Assembly (NCBI RefSeq): GCF_032854445.1
Contig: NC_088300.1
Coordinates: 60,362,984-60,426,983, forward strand
DNA: 64,000 nt
From: Liolophura sinensis
Lineage: Eukaryota > Mollusca > Polyplacophora > Chitonida > Chitonidae
Reading direction: 5' to 3'
The translations under genes and the position numbers were made by a program. Every line of letters starts with the position of its first letter. Position 1 is the stretch's first letter. Shown in pieces: positions 12,121-22,991 of the stretch. The notes below the pieces were generated by a model. It made no database searches. It had not been told where the DNA came from and saw only the letters and a list, made by a program, of their open reading frames with translations.

Positions 12121-12645
12121 GTGAGTATATATAACAATTTAAGATGCAACTGTTTCAAATATGACTGAGATCTATGTGTGACGTGAATAAGGCATGCTTA
12201 TTTTACATCGCAAATATAAAAAAAAAAAAATCCTGAAAACAAATGTAAGGATTATGTGCATGTACAGAGGAAGAGAAATATGCCTCTGTTTCAAAACTTA
12301 AAGACATTCTGGGTTTTTGCGAAAATTAAGCTATTTAAGTAAGTGCCACATCGATAATGTGTGAAGTCTACCAAATCAAGTACAACCAGCGGGGAAGCTA
12401 TATTCAATAAATTTTTGTAGATTGTTTTTGTTACGTCGCAATAAACGCATACACTTCATAAAACATTGCTGTAGCGGAACGCGTATGTTTGTGAACTGTG
12501 AGTGTACATTAAGCAAACCTCTTGTATATCTGTATGTTTACGGTGCGGCCTAGAATACATCTGGATCTCCACGCTGCCCTTCTTCCATCTATCTTTACAC
12601 GACAGCCTCTTGTATCGAAACCGTTTTCACGTTACCTAATTTTCA

Positions 12646-12750
12646 CCGGGCACTGCGTGGTTTCCTCCCACCATAATGCTGGCCGCTGACATATAAGTGA
12701 AATATTCTTGAGTACGGCATAAAACACCAATCCAATAAATAAATAAATAC
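12646..12750 (+). mobile_element. 5'-truncated SINE
   Basis: Contains CCACCATAATGCTGGCCGCT, AAGTGAAATATTCTTGAGTA and an AATAAATAAATAAATAC tail. It lies in the inferred 5' UTR intron of gene B. Confidence 0.8.
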
Positions 12751-15529
12751 TAATCTTTTTATCACCATTTAAGCCTTGCTTGATACCCGAACAACACTTT
12801 TGTACCAAAGTGATAACTCATAAATCTTCCTATTTTAACTGTTCTTGAAAACAAAGACTAGACGTACTGTGCAAAACACGCCCAAATGACTAATTCACGA
12901 ATTATAATACCATTAAATAAGGTTTAGAGGAAATGTGCTTGAATGAATGAAATAATATTTTTAACAGAAGAAATCAAAGAGTCCCATTAAATAGCCAGTC
13001 TACATTTTCTTAAACCTGTCTTATCGGAAGTTCGTCCTTGATAAAGCCACCTATTTCAATTTCACAATTATAAGATTGGACCTCTGAACAATACCGTAGT
13101 GAAATTGTCAGGAATAGTAGCCGTATAGTTTTGCGCATCGGCTGCAAAGGAAACTGCCCGACCAAATCTGCTGAAACTTTGGATTTATATGAAAACCCTT
13201 TAAGAATCTTTGTCCCTTTAATCACCAAACCGGTTTTCTTCAAAAATGACACAAATGACTATGGTTAGGGTGGCAATTAAACGTCTTCATATGAATCCTT
13301 TCCAAATGTAAATTAGGCTTGGGCTGGCCATGGAAATAGTGCAGAAAAGTAGGTCAACTGTAAAAACTGCACAACTGGATCGAACAAAAACATCTGAGGA
13401 TTACAAATTTCAAAGAATTATTCCCGTTCAGGTTGTGTTTTTCACGTCACTGCCAAAGAACTTACAGCGCGGGCTTTGTGTAAAGCTGCATGAAACTTAT
13501 GCAAATTCTGCTATAGCTAAAACTGGGAATAAAATTAATCTGATTTTAATGGAACAGGTACGTTTTAGGGCATGCCTGAGCAGTTTCATGTAAAATGTGA
13601 AATTTAATTTTTTTTAAAACGTCCTTTTCACAAGAACTAATGAACTGATTGTTCTAAAATTTTATATTCTTTACAATCACGCTAGGTACAAGAAGTTTGA
13701 GAAATGCGTCGAAATTCGTTTATATCTCACCATTGCTTGAAAATATGACATCACAAAAAGTTTTGAATTTTGAAATAACATTGTCGTATTCTGATGTATT
13801 TTCATTGTACTCTTAGTTTTTCTCCGTGTGGAACAGTTTTCATGAAATTAGCAATAAAAGTTCTCAAAAGCGTTTGAATTTCTCTCCTCTTCTTGACAAA
13901 CGGACTTTGTGAAAGACTCCGCGAAATTGTCACTGGAGTTTACCGTGCGTGGGAACTGGCATCAAGCTTACAACAGTGCATTCTTTCTGTCTTTTGTTAT
14001 CGTCTATGAGCAGAAGATCAAAGACACACATAATCATCACCTTGATTTACGGAGCCCTATTAGGCCTAAATCTTCAAAGTTCTGAACTTTCATTCATAGA
14101 TATGCTATTCATGGTCCAATCGGATTTCACCTTAGTTATTGACACTGAAAGGAGTTCAAAACAACAATGAATGTGGCTGTAGTGAGAAGTATGCGGTGGA
14201 TGGAATAACTTTATTTCACACTCGACGTAAATGTACTAGCGCCAAAAAGTATCCCTGAAGGTCGGCGTGTTAAACGTTACTGGGAGGAACGCTCACTGTG
14301 AAGCAAAATAGGCTTGATATAAATTCAACAATAACAACAACAACAACAACATAAGTAGGCTGTTCGGCCTCTTTCGCTATCACCGGTAAGCCTACTGCCT
14401 GACACCACAGAGGCTTACCGCTGCCTGTTCGTTTCAATAAAACCACACCGGTCAACGTTAACAGCACTGCCTATTGCTGTTGTATAATGTTGTGCGACGA
14501 AAAAATCGGATCCAAACGCATAGGCATTTACTTCGAAACAAAGGAATACAGGCTTTAAGGGGCGATCAATGATTGGCTGAAATTCCCCTGGCTGCAATGC
14601 CATTGGCTGTCAAAGGAGAGGTTTCTGAAGGCTTTTACATGTACAGTAAAGCAAGGGTGATCACTAAGCCTATAGCGCGGTATGAACCTTGCTGGTATGA
14701 AGATGGCACAAGTCCCATTGTGCATGATACCTGGCAGTTTCGGGTTCCAATCCAGAACATTTTCCTTTGCATTTTTCGCCTTTTCCCTCCTTTTTACAAT
14801 AATTATCATTACTGTTACTACTGTAATGTATACACAACGTACATAACCGATCCCCGGAATTGCTGTCCTCAGCAGCTACATTTTTACTTTGTTTTTTGTG
14901 CAGTCAGTGCCTGTACTGTGGGTCTAATATGTTACATTTGCATGTTAACATTTAACTTAGCTTACGTTATAATGCTAAATAATGTAATGCTTTTCTTTGT
15001 GTGAAAGTTTATTATAGACAATATATACAGTAAGACTTGTATAAACCGACCCTGCCCTGTACCGCGACAAAATGTCGATTTTGACAGTTTCTCGGTTTTC
15101 GGAGGTTCTAAAAAAAACAAAAAACAGGTGTGTATGCATGTAGCAGTATTAAAATCACCACTGATTGAATATATGACGTTACAAAAAGTGCATTTACCGA
15201 TGCTGGAAGACATTTATGAAACTTTGTTTATCAACTGGGGAATTTGTTTCATGCTGGCCAAGGTACAACTACTTCCGTCGTAGAACATCGCTGCCTGTAG
15301 ATCGTCCAACATTGAACTTTTATTGAAAAAAAGCTGTGTCGGTTTCAGGACAGTCTAGTGAGACTGAGTGTCGGTGTTGGCAAGTTTGACTGTATATGTG
15401 ACGAACTAATTATGACTGGAGCAGTAGCTTTGGGTGTTACATGAAAAGGCAACGAACAGTAGAGGCCAGCAGAAAGTTGAATGTATATATATGGGAGAAA
15501 TAATTTCCTCAGAATGTTATATTTTGCAG
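12751..15529. other. Inferred 5' UTR intron of gene B, no gene seen
   Basis: No supported coding sequence. An (AAC)n microsatellite lies at about 14325-14350. Confidence 0.45.
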
Positions 15530-16043
15530 AGAAAAGAACACAATGAAATCTTTCCTTCCAGTTTTTGTCGCCGCTGTCTGTCATCATCTTAGTGGCACAA
15601 ATGGCCGTGTATTTCTCAGAAGCCTACTTAGCTCTCTCTCAGAAGACCGATTTGAGGTTAGTGGATATAGTATTGTCACTCACCTCCAAAAAGCTCTTTA
15701 TGTATCTACATGTTTCTGTTTCCGCTGAACTATTTTTGAATGTCATTTTGAAAATCGGTTTCTGAAAGTTGCTGAGTGACGAAAGGGCACTTTGAGAAAC
15801 CAGTACCATTTGTCGTTAAGACGGGGAAAAATACTTGGAAAATACACAGTTGTGTACACAAAGGTGTATTTTGTTTAACATCTTCGCTTTGCAAAAATGA
15901 CATAAGAACAAACGTAAAAGATCGATTGCAAAGGTGTACAACCACAAGGTTAACTCTTGTATGGTCCTTTTCTCGATTGATTTCTTAAAGTCAGGCTGTT
16001 CGTTTTAATCCGGGTTCAGCGCTCCACCCAAAAGTCCGAATAA

Positions 16044-16090
16044 CATTGTATAAGTAATAATTGTTTGAATACGGCTTTTGAATAAATATA
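16044..16090 (+). repeat. Old SINE 3' remnant upstream of exon 2 of gene B
   Basis: ATTGTATAAGTAATAATTGT, TTGAATACGGC and GAATAAATATA follow the order of the SINE end (TCGTATAAGTGAAATATTCT, TGAGTACGGCG, AATAAATA). It ends about 12 bp before the exon 2 acceptor, the same position as in gene A. Confidence 0.5.
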
Positions 16091-17605
16091 TTATTTTCTA
16101 GTATCTTCCTGATATTGAGGACGCCATCTTCCGTATGAGAGACTCAGACAGTAATGGCGCCATCAGATATAGTGAGATCCGTAGGTTCCTGGCCGTACCC
16201 GGTATACCCGATTTTATCCGTAATGATCTCAGGTTGACACCGGAAGCTATCAAGGCAGCTGATAATAACCGGAACGGACAGCTGGAAAGACATGGTAAAA
16301 TGTTCTTACCGGTATCCCCCCTTTAGCTGTACTTATCGTATACAGTACGTCTGTCACTAGATGTATACAATAATCTTTTGTTTGTCCGCATGAGATTTCA
16401 CGCTTGTTTTATACTGACAGTTTACCTGAATAAAGGGACTTAATTTGACGCAATTTAAAAGTTTCTGGTACAACAAAAAGCACTAACAACTTTGCTCCAA
16501 GCTTGATTCAAATGTTGTTTGCATAAAGACAGTATCTCTGAAACAAAATCACATCTAAGACTTTTGAATATAAAAACCAGCGTTTATTTTACAGAGGTAC
16601 GTGTCATTTTGGAGGACGTATTGAATGCCTTTCCTTCGATGCTGCCATCATTATGGTAATAACATTGGAGACCAGACTGATGGTCGACAGAGGAGAACTA
16701 CCTCAACCTAAGGTAAGTGTGCAACGAAACAATCTGAACAGTAATATTCTGTTTATTTACTTTGTTTGTTGATTAAATATTGCACTGATGCTATTTTATT
16801 GACGCACTAAACTAGTTTTTCACTCGAAGTTCACCTATTCGGCCTTGAAATTATTCAAGGACTATGGCTGTCTGAATTTTGAAATTGATACCACACGTAG
16901 AATATCGACTGTACTCCCTGCATGTATCATTGGAAACTGTTTAGACTGCCTCTCTCTTACATTCTGCAGACTTTATTTACAATTTCTAGTCTTTCTTGCA
17001 TGTTCTTTTGGAACTAGTGTTTGAGCTTCTTTTGTTAAAGGGTCTAGCCGTTATCGACTTCGAAGTTCGACTTTTATGGTTTACGAGTGCTATACGAATG
17101 TTGACTTAACGCTTACATTTTCATTGCTCCTCTGATTATATTGGGTTATTTACTTCTTTACTCTTTCATCTTTTTGATTTATAAAACGAGCTCATGTGTG
17201 CTGAAATAATCCGAAGTCACAGTAATAATAAGAAGAATCAGTTTCTTCTTCCAAATCAGTTAAATCTTCAGCTTAGCATGGGCAAACCTGATTTTTTCAC
17301 TATTTCCACTGTTTCTACTGTTAATTTTGAGATTATGGCTTTTTCTTATAATTTATTAAGCTTTCGTTCTTCCCTCAGACACCAGCTGACGTCGCCCAGG
17401 TCTTATTGGACATTTTTGATAGTAACAATAACGGCAAGTTAACCATAGATGAAGCTGCTGAGTTGGAGAGAGTAATTGCCGATGAGGAATTCTGGAATAC
17501 TTTAGTTGAGACCTCGTCTGCACTAGATACTGATGGTGATATGGAACTGGATCTGCAAGGTACGAGCCCATCAGTAAAGACATAAAACTTTCCTCTAATA
17601 CAAAT

Positions 17606-17853
17606 ATTTATTTAATTGGTGTTTTAAGCCGTACTCAAGAATATTTCACTTATACGACGGCGGCCAGCATTATCGTGGGAGGAAACCGGGCAGAAACCCA
17701 CGACCACCCGCAGGCTGCTGAGGGACCTTCCCACTTACGGCCGGAGAGGAAGCCAGCATGAGCTAGACTTGAACTCACAGCGACAGCATTGGTGAGAGAC
17801 TCCTGGGTCATTACGCTGTGCTAGCGCGCTAACCGACTGAGCCACGGAGGCCC
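17606..17853 (-). mobile_element. Full-length tRNA-derived SINE with target-site duplication
   Basis: The minus-strand head reads GGGCCTCCGTGGCTCAGTCG and the box-B-like stretch is GAGTTCAAGTC. The tail adjoins CTCTAATACAAAT on the left (about 17593-17605), matched by CTCTAATACAGAT on the right (about 17854-17866). This 13-bp target duplication has one mismatch. It lies in intron 4 of gene B. Confidence 0.9.
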
Positions 17854-18176
17854 CTCTAATACAGATAAACTGGCGAAGTATAAACAATTGATGTTCCATT
17901 TCGGGTACGTTACACTGCCTATCAGAACGTCTTGTTTTATGTCTGAACCAGCCGTAATGTTATTACAAAGTGAAAACCTGTATTAAATGGAAATTGTGAC
18001 AAAAATGACATTTTATAAAATAATGGTATGAAATTGGGGTGAAAAGTAATGTAATTTTGGTCTGGAATGAACAACCGAAATTTTCATAACTGTCATTTAA
18101 GAAAAATTTCAGAAAAGTTAGAGTATATTTCAATCCGGTGTTACTGACGCTTTTGCTAATTTCCTTTGCGAAGATT

Positions 18177-18386
18177 GTAAGTCCTCTGGCCGATTCCACA
18201 AAGCCATTTCTGACTGAAGTCAAAATCTGACATACAATCTCCAAGCTAATTTTAGGTTTAAAAATTCAAATTTTGTACCCCTCAAATGTGTCCAAATTTC
18301 ATCTTCCAATACCAAAAATTAGGCATCTTAAGAAGTTTTTAAAAGTCAGAAAGGGCTTTGTGGAGTCGGCCCCTGTAGAGACTTAC
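18177..18386. repeat. Imperfect inverted repeat in intron 4 of gene B
   Basis: The left arm (18177-18215) has GGCCGATTCCACAAAGCC and TTCTGAC. The right arm (18345-18386) has GTCAGAAAGGGCTTTGTGGA and GTCGGCC, ending AGACTTAC as the complement of GTAAGTCT. Arms of about 40 bp flank about 130 bp, as in a small MITE or hairpin. Confidence 0.65.
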
Positions 18387-19039
18387 TAACGTGGTATTTT
18401 AAATAAACCCACGGAGACACCTCTCTTTACATATGCAATAAAATGATTACTCTTGCTCTATTAAACCGCCACTTTCTACACTGAAAATTCGTCCATCAGA
18501 TTACACATACATTGCAAGTGTGTGCAAGTCATGAATTTCTTTTTGTGCTGTATTTTTTTATCTTAAGAACGTGTTTGACCGACCAGTGTTTTAGGTTTTC
18601 ATGACATTCTAACTTATGTCATTTACACGAGGAGATCAGGAGATACCAGGCGAAGGGCTGGGTTTCCCCCATCCATAAACATGACCCACGTTCGGACAGC
18701 AAAATCTAGATGGCGACTTTAAACGCCAGTGAAATTAAAAAGTGTACAGTCATCAGTTGTTTTATATTCCAGTGTGACTTTATATTGCTGTTGCAGAAAT
18801 TGGCGTTGTGTACGAAGTTCTGGAGGAAAATTACGGCCCTCTAAGCCTGGAAGAGCTATTCTTGTATGGACGAATGAAATCAGTGCTGGGACGAATCCCC
18901 GGTACCTGGAATTGATTGTGGCTCTCAAACACCCCTGGAATGTTTATATTACACACCTGTCAGCGATTAAATAATATGCGCCATCTCAACGTAGATTGTC
19001 TGCCCTTGATACAGTGAAAAACTTACGATTTATTTTGTT

Positions 19040-19090
19040 GATTTTGTTTTGTTGACGCACTCAAGAATATTTCACATACGGGAAGGTTAA
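19040..19090 (-). repeat. Short SINE fragment
   Basis: GTTTTGTTGACGCACTCAAG and AATATTTCACATACG match the SINE 3' core on the minus strand. It lies about 125 bp after the stop of gene B. Confidence 0.5.
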
Positions 19091-19307
19091 CGGCAATAAG
19101 TGCGAGTTCTCTCCCCTACCTGTGAGACTCGCTTCAAATAAAACCGTATAACGTACAACACAAAGTCTTCTGCCTTACTCATAAGCCAGTAAAAGATTGT
19201 TGATAGCTCGGTCTACAGTGCTTCAGCAAACAAAGAACAAAGAGCACACACCTACTGTCCTGTAGCCAATTCACAGTTAATATATTTAACACCTTTAATA
19301 TACAATA

Positions 19308-19500
19308 AAAGACTTACAGCACAGAGAGTAAAACCAGACAGTCACGACAGGGTGAAAATAGGCAAATGGACACACGTCAGTGAAATACTGTCGCTTGTCA
19401 ATTTACCTCGGTTAAGACTTTATTCTAGCTGTTCGTGTAAATACTGCAACATAGTTGCAACATATATATCCCCTAACACCAGCCTTTTCATGCAGATTTA
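19308..19500. repeat. Unnamed dispersed repeat, copy 1
   Basis: Begins with TACAGCACAGAGAGTAAAAC and continues through CAAATGGACACACGTCAGTG, TTGTCAATTTACC and TAGCTGTTCGTGTAAATACT. It aligns over about 180 bp with 60241-60422, and its first 40-80 bp align with 22449-22516 and 32309-32382. No coding potential or terminal structure was recognised. Confidence 0.65.
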
Positions 19501-20995
19501 GCATCATTCCGTGAAACGACATGGAACACTGGCGATTTATGTCAACATTTTCATGAGGAGACTTTTCTAGCACCAATTTCTGAACTAAAACTTCTGTTGT
19601 ATTATCAATAAAATTCTTTCCCAACTTTGTCAAGAGCTTCAGGCATTGATTTGGTAATGGTACCCGGTCTCTGCATCAAATTTCTACATCAGACGTCAAT
19701 ATCTGTCATTGTGGATAAAAAGCTTGAGTTTTGAGTGTGCCACTCTTGACATTTTCTGCCGCACATCTAAGATTATATCAGAGTATAACAAATAAAATTT
19801 ACTCGCATCTGACTGTACAAAGCGTCTCTTGGGAACTTATTCTGTCTTTTTCACACTCAATGTGTTATGTCTTTTTTCGATCCACAGTAATGAGGTAATT
19901 TCTCCGGTGATCTGAATGTAATATATAGAGCATGTTAATACAGGGCCGAATAGTTTCTAAAATGCTGGCTATATCTTCGCCAAACAGCAGGTTGGTGCTA
20001 ACACTTGCCTGTAACGGCTAAATACCTGTTACAATTAACAGTTTGTCACCAGACAAACTGTAGACGTAAATCTTTCTATGATTTAATAATCTGGATCTTC
20101 TACTTTTTTGTAATGCCTTCTGACATAATTCTTAATTCGTATCACTGAATTAATCGCGAACAATAAAGATGGTATCGTCACAACAGACACGAATGTAACT
20201 GTCCCATCGAGACCCAAACTTCTCAAATTGCTGTTTTTAATGGAGTTGGTTGCACTCTGCATCGTTCGGAGAAAGAAAATCGTGGAACATTTGGATTGAA
20301 ACCAAGGAAATGTACACCAATAATATAATAGTGACAAAAGTTAACGTGGTTGCGAGTCTTAACTTAAAATTAATATTTTTTAAATTATGAACAGAAGCAA
20401 CTAATGGCAACAATTGTGAAATAAGAAAATGGCTTGTCGGTTAAATTTGTGTTTATTGTACCTTTCTGGTCTTCATTATTCACCGATAATGAGGTGAAAT
20501 GAATTCAGAATAACTTCAAGATCGCCAAAAACTTTTTTTATTTTGAAGAGCACATTGCTTTGACATTTTCGGGACCGTGCAAGCCAAAGGACCTACTTAC
20601 CGGTCAGTGAATGTAACGATTCATGGCGGTTAATGTGGCGGAAGGCTGAGCTGGGAACATGACCAGCTCTCAGAGCTTCACTGCAGAACCATAAGCGAGG
20701 TGATGAAGAACATAAAGGTGAAAAAGCTTTATTTGACTGATTGAGCAGATCTTCAGCGATTTCTCAAATATATATATAATATATACAGTTAACAACAGCC
20801 GTAACAATGACAAATGGTCATATCAGACGTCTTCAGATGGGGTACCCTTGTTGCATTTTGCAGCATTTCACTAGTCATCAATGGATCTGCAAAGAGGTTT
20901 TCACGCTCTTTCACATGATTTTGGAATCCCTTTTAAGGTTTCGTCTCCTTCAAGTCCAGTCCATGCTGGCTACGTCTCAGGTCGTGAGCGGAATA
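19501..20995. other. Intergenic, no supported gene
   Basis: A minus-strand 84-codon frame (20083-20337) has a hydrophobic stretch (TFVSVVTIPSLLFAINSVI) flanked by basic residues, but no homology I recognise and no splice context. I do not call it a gene. Confidence 0.4.
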
Positions 20996-21135
20996 GTCTG
21001 CCAGTAACTTGCGGATGGTCGTGGGTTTTCTCGGGTTCCTGCATACACGGTTTCCTCACACCATAATTCTAGCGCATCGTCACATAAGTGAAAAATTCTC
21101 GAGAACGCCGTAAAAGTCCAACCGAATAAATGAAC
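20996..21135 (+). mobile_element. Degraded 5'-truncated SINE
   Basis: CTTGCGGATGGTCGTGGGTT, CGGTTTCCTCACACCATAAT and TAAAAGTCCAACCGAATAAA follow the SINE order with many substitutions. Confidence 0.7.
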
Positions 21136-21648
21136 ACCCGATCTCTTTGTCCATGCTTGTCGTGGCTTCTATTCCAAATGCCTCCAACTCTTGTCAGATT
21201 CACTAAAGGCTCTGATTGGTGTGGACGAGTATTAGTTCGTATGGCTGATAATGTCGTATTATTGACTTATCAAATAGTATCACCTCTCAGATATCTCTAC
21301 TTTAAATTGAGGGACAAATATGATTTAACTATAGTTTAGATTACTGGATTTGTGACTAGATTGACAGAGGGATTTGAGTCGTGTTTACTGAAGAACTGGT
21401 TTCAGTTCAAGGTAATTCCCCAAGGTGACGGCACTAGCTGAGAAGTCGAAACGCGATTGGATGGGTTTCGTGGTCATTAAATACACATTTGGCTAACGAT
21501 AAAAAACATCTCCGTTATGTATACTTGGTATATATTTCGTTACCTAACGTTAAAAGGCTATGAAACTTGCTGTATAACTTTAAAGCTCCTCCAACAGTTT
21601 ATTCTGATATCCCATGTTATCACCACATACATATATAGATATGAACAG

Positions 21649-21866
21649 TTTATACAGTTGACATTCAACAATGTTTGAAATTGTTTTGCTTTGTAAAGGT
21701 CACACTAATTTTCCAGGCGTAAATCTTTATTGCGAGGAGTATAAGTTATTAGCTCACAAACCCGACGCGTGTTCACCGAGAAGGCCAGTGTGAAAATCCT
21801 GTGCTGTGTATCCAGCTTTTCTGTATTTTGATTGTTTATACCTTCTTCATAACGTAAAGTAAATTG
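21649..21866 (+). promoter_or_regulatory. Putative promoter and non-coding first exon of gene C
   Basis: Homologous to 11912-12120. Shared landmarks are TTTATACAGTTGACATTCAA, CAATGTTTGAAATTGTTTTG, CACCGAGAAGG, TTTTGATTGTTTATACC and GTAAATTG followed by donor GTGAGTAC at 21867. It is followed by an inferred 1.1-kb 5' UTR intron ending at the TTTTTCAG acceptor at 22991. Confidence 0.6.
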
Positions 21867-22054
21867 GTGAGTACATTTGCCAATTATAATTATGGTGCCG
21901 TTAGTCTAATTTTATTCTCCATGCTGTGGTCTTTTGCATCACACATCTTTGTAACATGCGACTGTGTTAAAATATCATTATGTCTCATGTCTGACATCTA
22001 TTTTACACTTTACTACAACACTCTTTCCTGTAACAGCTTGAATTAAACCTGAAA

Positions 22055-22061
22055 TCAGTCA

Positions 22062-22145
<84 letters not shown>

Positions 22146-22152
22146 TGACTGA
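22055..22152. repeat. (TA)n palindrome
   Basis: About 78 bp of TA repeats are bordered by TCAGTCAG on the left and CTGACTGA on the right, so the whole 98-bp tract is self-complementary. It should extrude as a hairpin and is length-unstable. Confidence 0.9.
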
Positions 22153-22448
22153 CTTCGTGTTTATATATAAAATGTATCACAGAGATATTTTTTAGAAGTT
22201 TTAAAACCTTACAAGATGCCACTCAACATACGTTGGAGAAATGGCACTGAACAACAAGTCAATCCGAGTATAACATACTTCTTCTTTAGGAAATAATTCA
22301 AATTTAGTGATTGACTATGTTCACTTTAATATAACTTTTTCTCTTCAGCATTTCCTCATACGCGTGTATCCATTTCTGGTGCTATTAACGAAATCGTTAT
22401 TTTGATGTCATCCAGCCGATTAAAGTTATGGTTGAAGGATTTACCATT

Positions 22449-22516
22449 GAAAATAAGACGTACAGCATAGAGAGTAAAACCAAAGTAGCGACGACAATTG
22501 AAAATGGCCTTGCGTA
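22449..22516. repeat. Unnamed dispersed repeat, copy 2 (partial)
   Basis: TACAGCATAGAGAGTAAAAC followed by AGCGACGAC and a ..GTAACCAGTGAAATA end match copies at 19308 and 60241. Confidence 0.55.
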
Positions 22517-22528
22517 ACCAGTGAAATA

Positions 22529-22640
22529 TTTATTTATATTTACTTATTTGACTGGAATTTTACGCCGTACTCAAAAATGTTTCACTTATACGACGGCGGT
22601 CAGCATTATCTGGTGAAATACGGATGCTTCTCGATTTACC
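22529..22640 (-). mobile_element. Degraded SINE
   Basis: TTACTTATTTGACTGGAATT, TTACGCCGTACTCAAAAATG and TTATACGACGGCGGTCAGCA are in SINE order. The 5' head side is unrecognisable. Confidence 0.7.
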
Positions 22641-22786
22641 CATGTCGTTCACACCCGGATTTGAACTTTGGAAGCCAGTAGTCTATCAACTGAGTATAAG
22701 CGCTGAAATGCTACTTTTGTTGCTCCGGAGGTTGACGTGGTACATATACACATACATGGAAATGAGGCAGAGAAATACATGTATGT

Positions 22787-22880
22787 GGCAATAGCGAATA
22801 ACCATGGTAATCAATGTGGCATTACGAATAACCATGGTAATCAGTGTGGCCATTGCGAATAACGATGGTAATTAGTGCGT
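22787..22880. repeat. About 30-bp tandem repeat, three copies
   Basis: The unit GAATAACCATGGTAATCAGT plus GTGGCATT recurs at about 22796, 22826 and 22857. It lies just upstream of the coding exon of gene C. Confidence 0.8.
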
Positions 22881-22991
22881 GCGGTGGTAGTTTGGAAGTC
22901 TTCAATTAAAATACAACAAACGGTAAATACGAACACTAAGTTGGATGCCTACATCTAAACAATTATAACGTCCAAGTGATATGTTTTTCAG

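Larger units (their letters stand above)
15530..18915 (+). pseudogene. Secreted four-EF-hand protein, paralogue B, frameshifted
   Basis: Exons: 15530-15656 (ATG 15543; signal peptide MKSFLPVFVAAVCHHLSG), 16102-16294, 16595-16712, 17379-17559 and 18797-18915 (TGA 18913-18915). Loops are DSDSNGAIRYSE, DNNRNGQLERHE, DSNNNGKLTIDE and DTDGDMELDLQE. Exon 3 is 118 nt; 119 nt (C, D) or 125 nt (A) keeps the frame. Read in phase it runs into TAA TAA after MLPSLW. The second half (MVITLETRLMVDRGELPQP) is in another frame and matches the paralogues, as if about 7 bp had been lost relative to A near 16640. Splice sites and all other exons are intact, so the break is either recent or a sequencing error. 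A product stopping in exon 3 would keep EF1 and EF2 only. The tail YGRMKSVLGRIPGTWN is family-like. Confidence 0.8.

Noticed and set aside
20083-20337. Small membrane protein, minus strand, 84 codons
   Set aside because: It has one hydrophobic stretch, but no homologue recognised, no splice context and no promoter. It is within chance expectation for AT-rich DNA.
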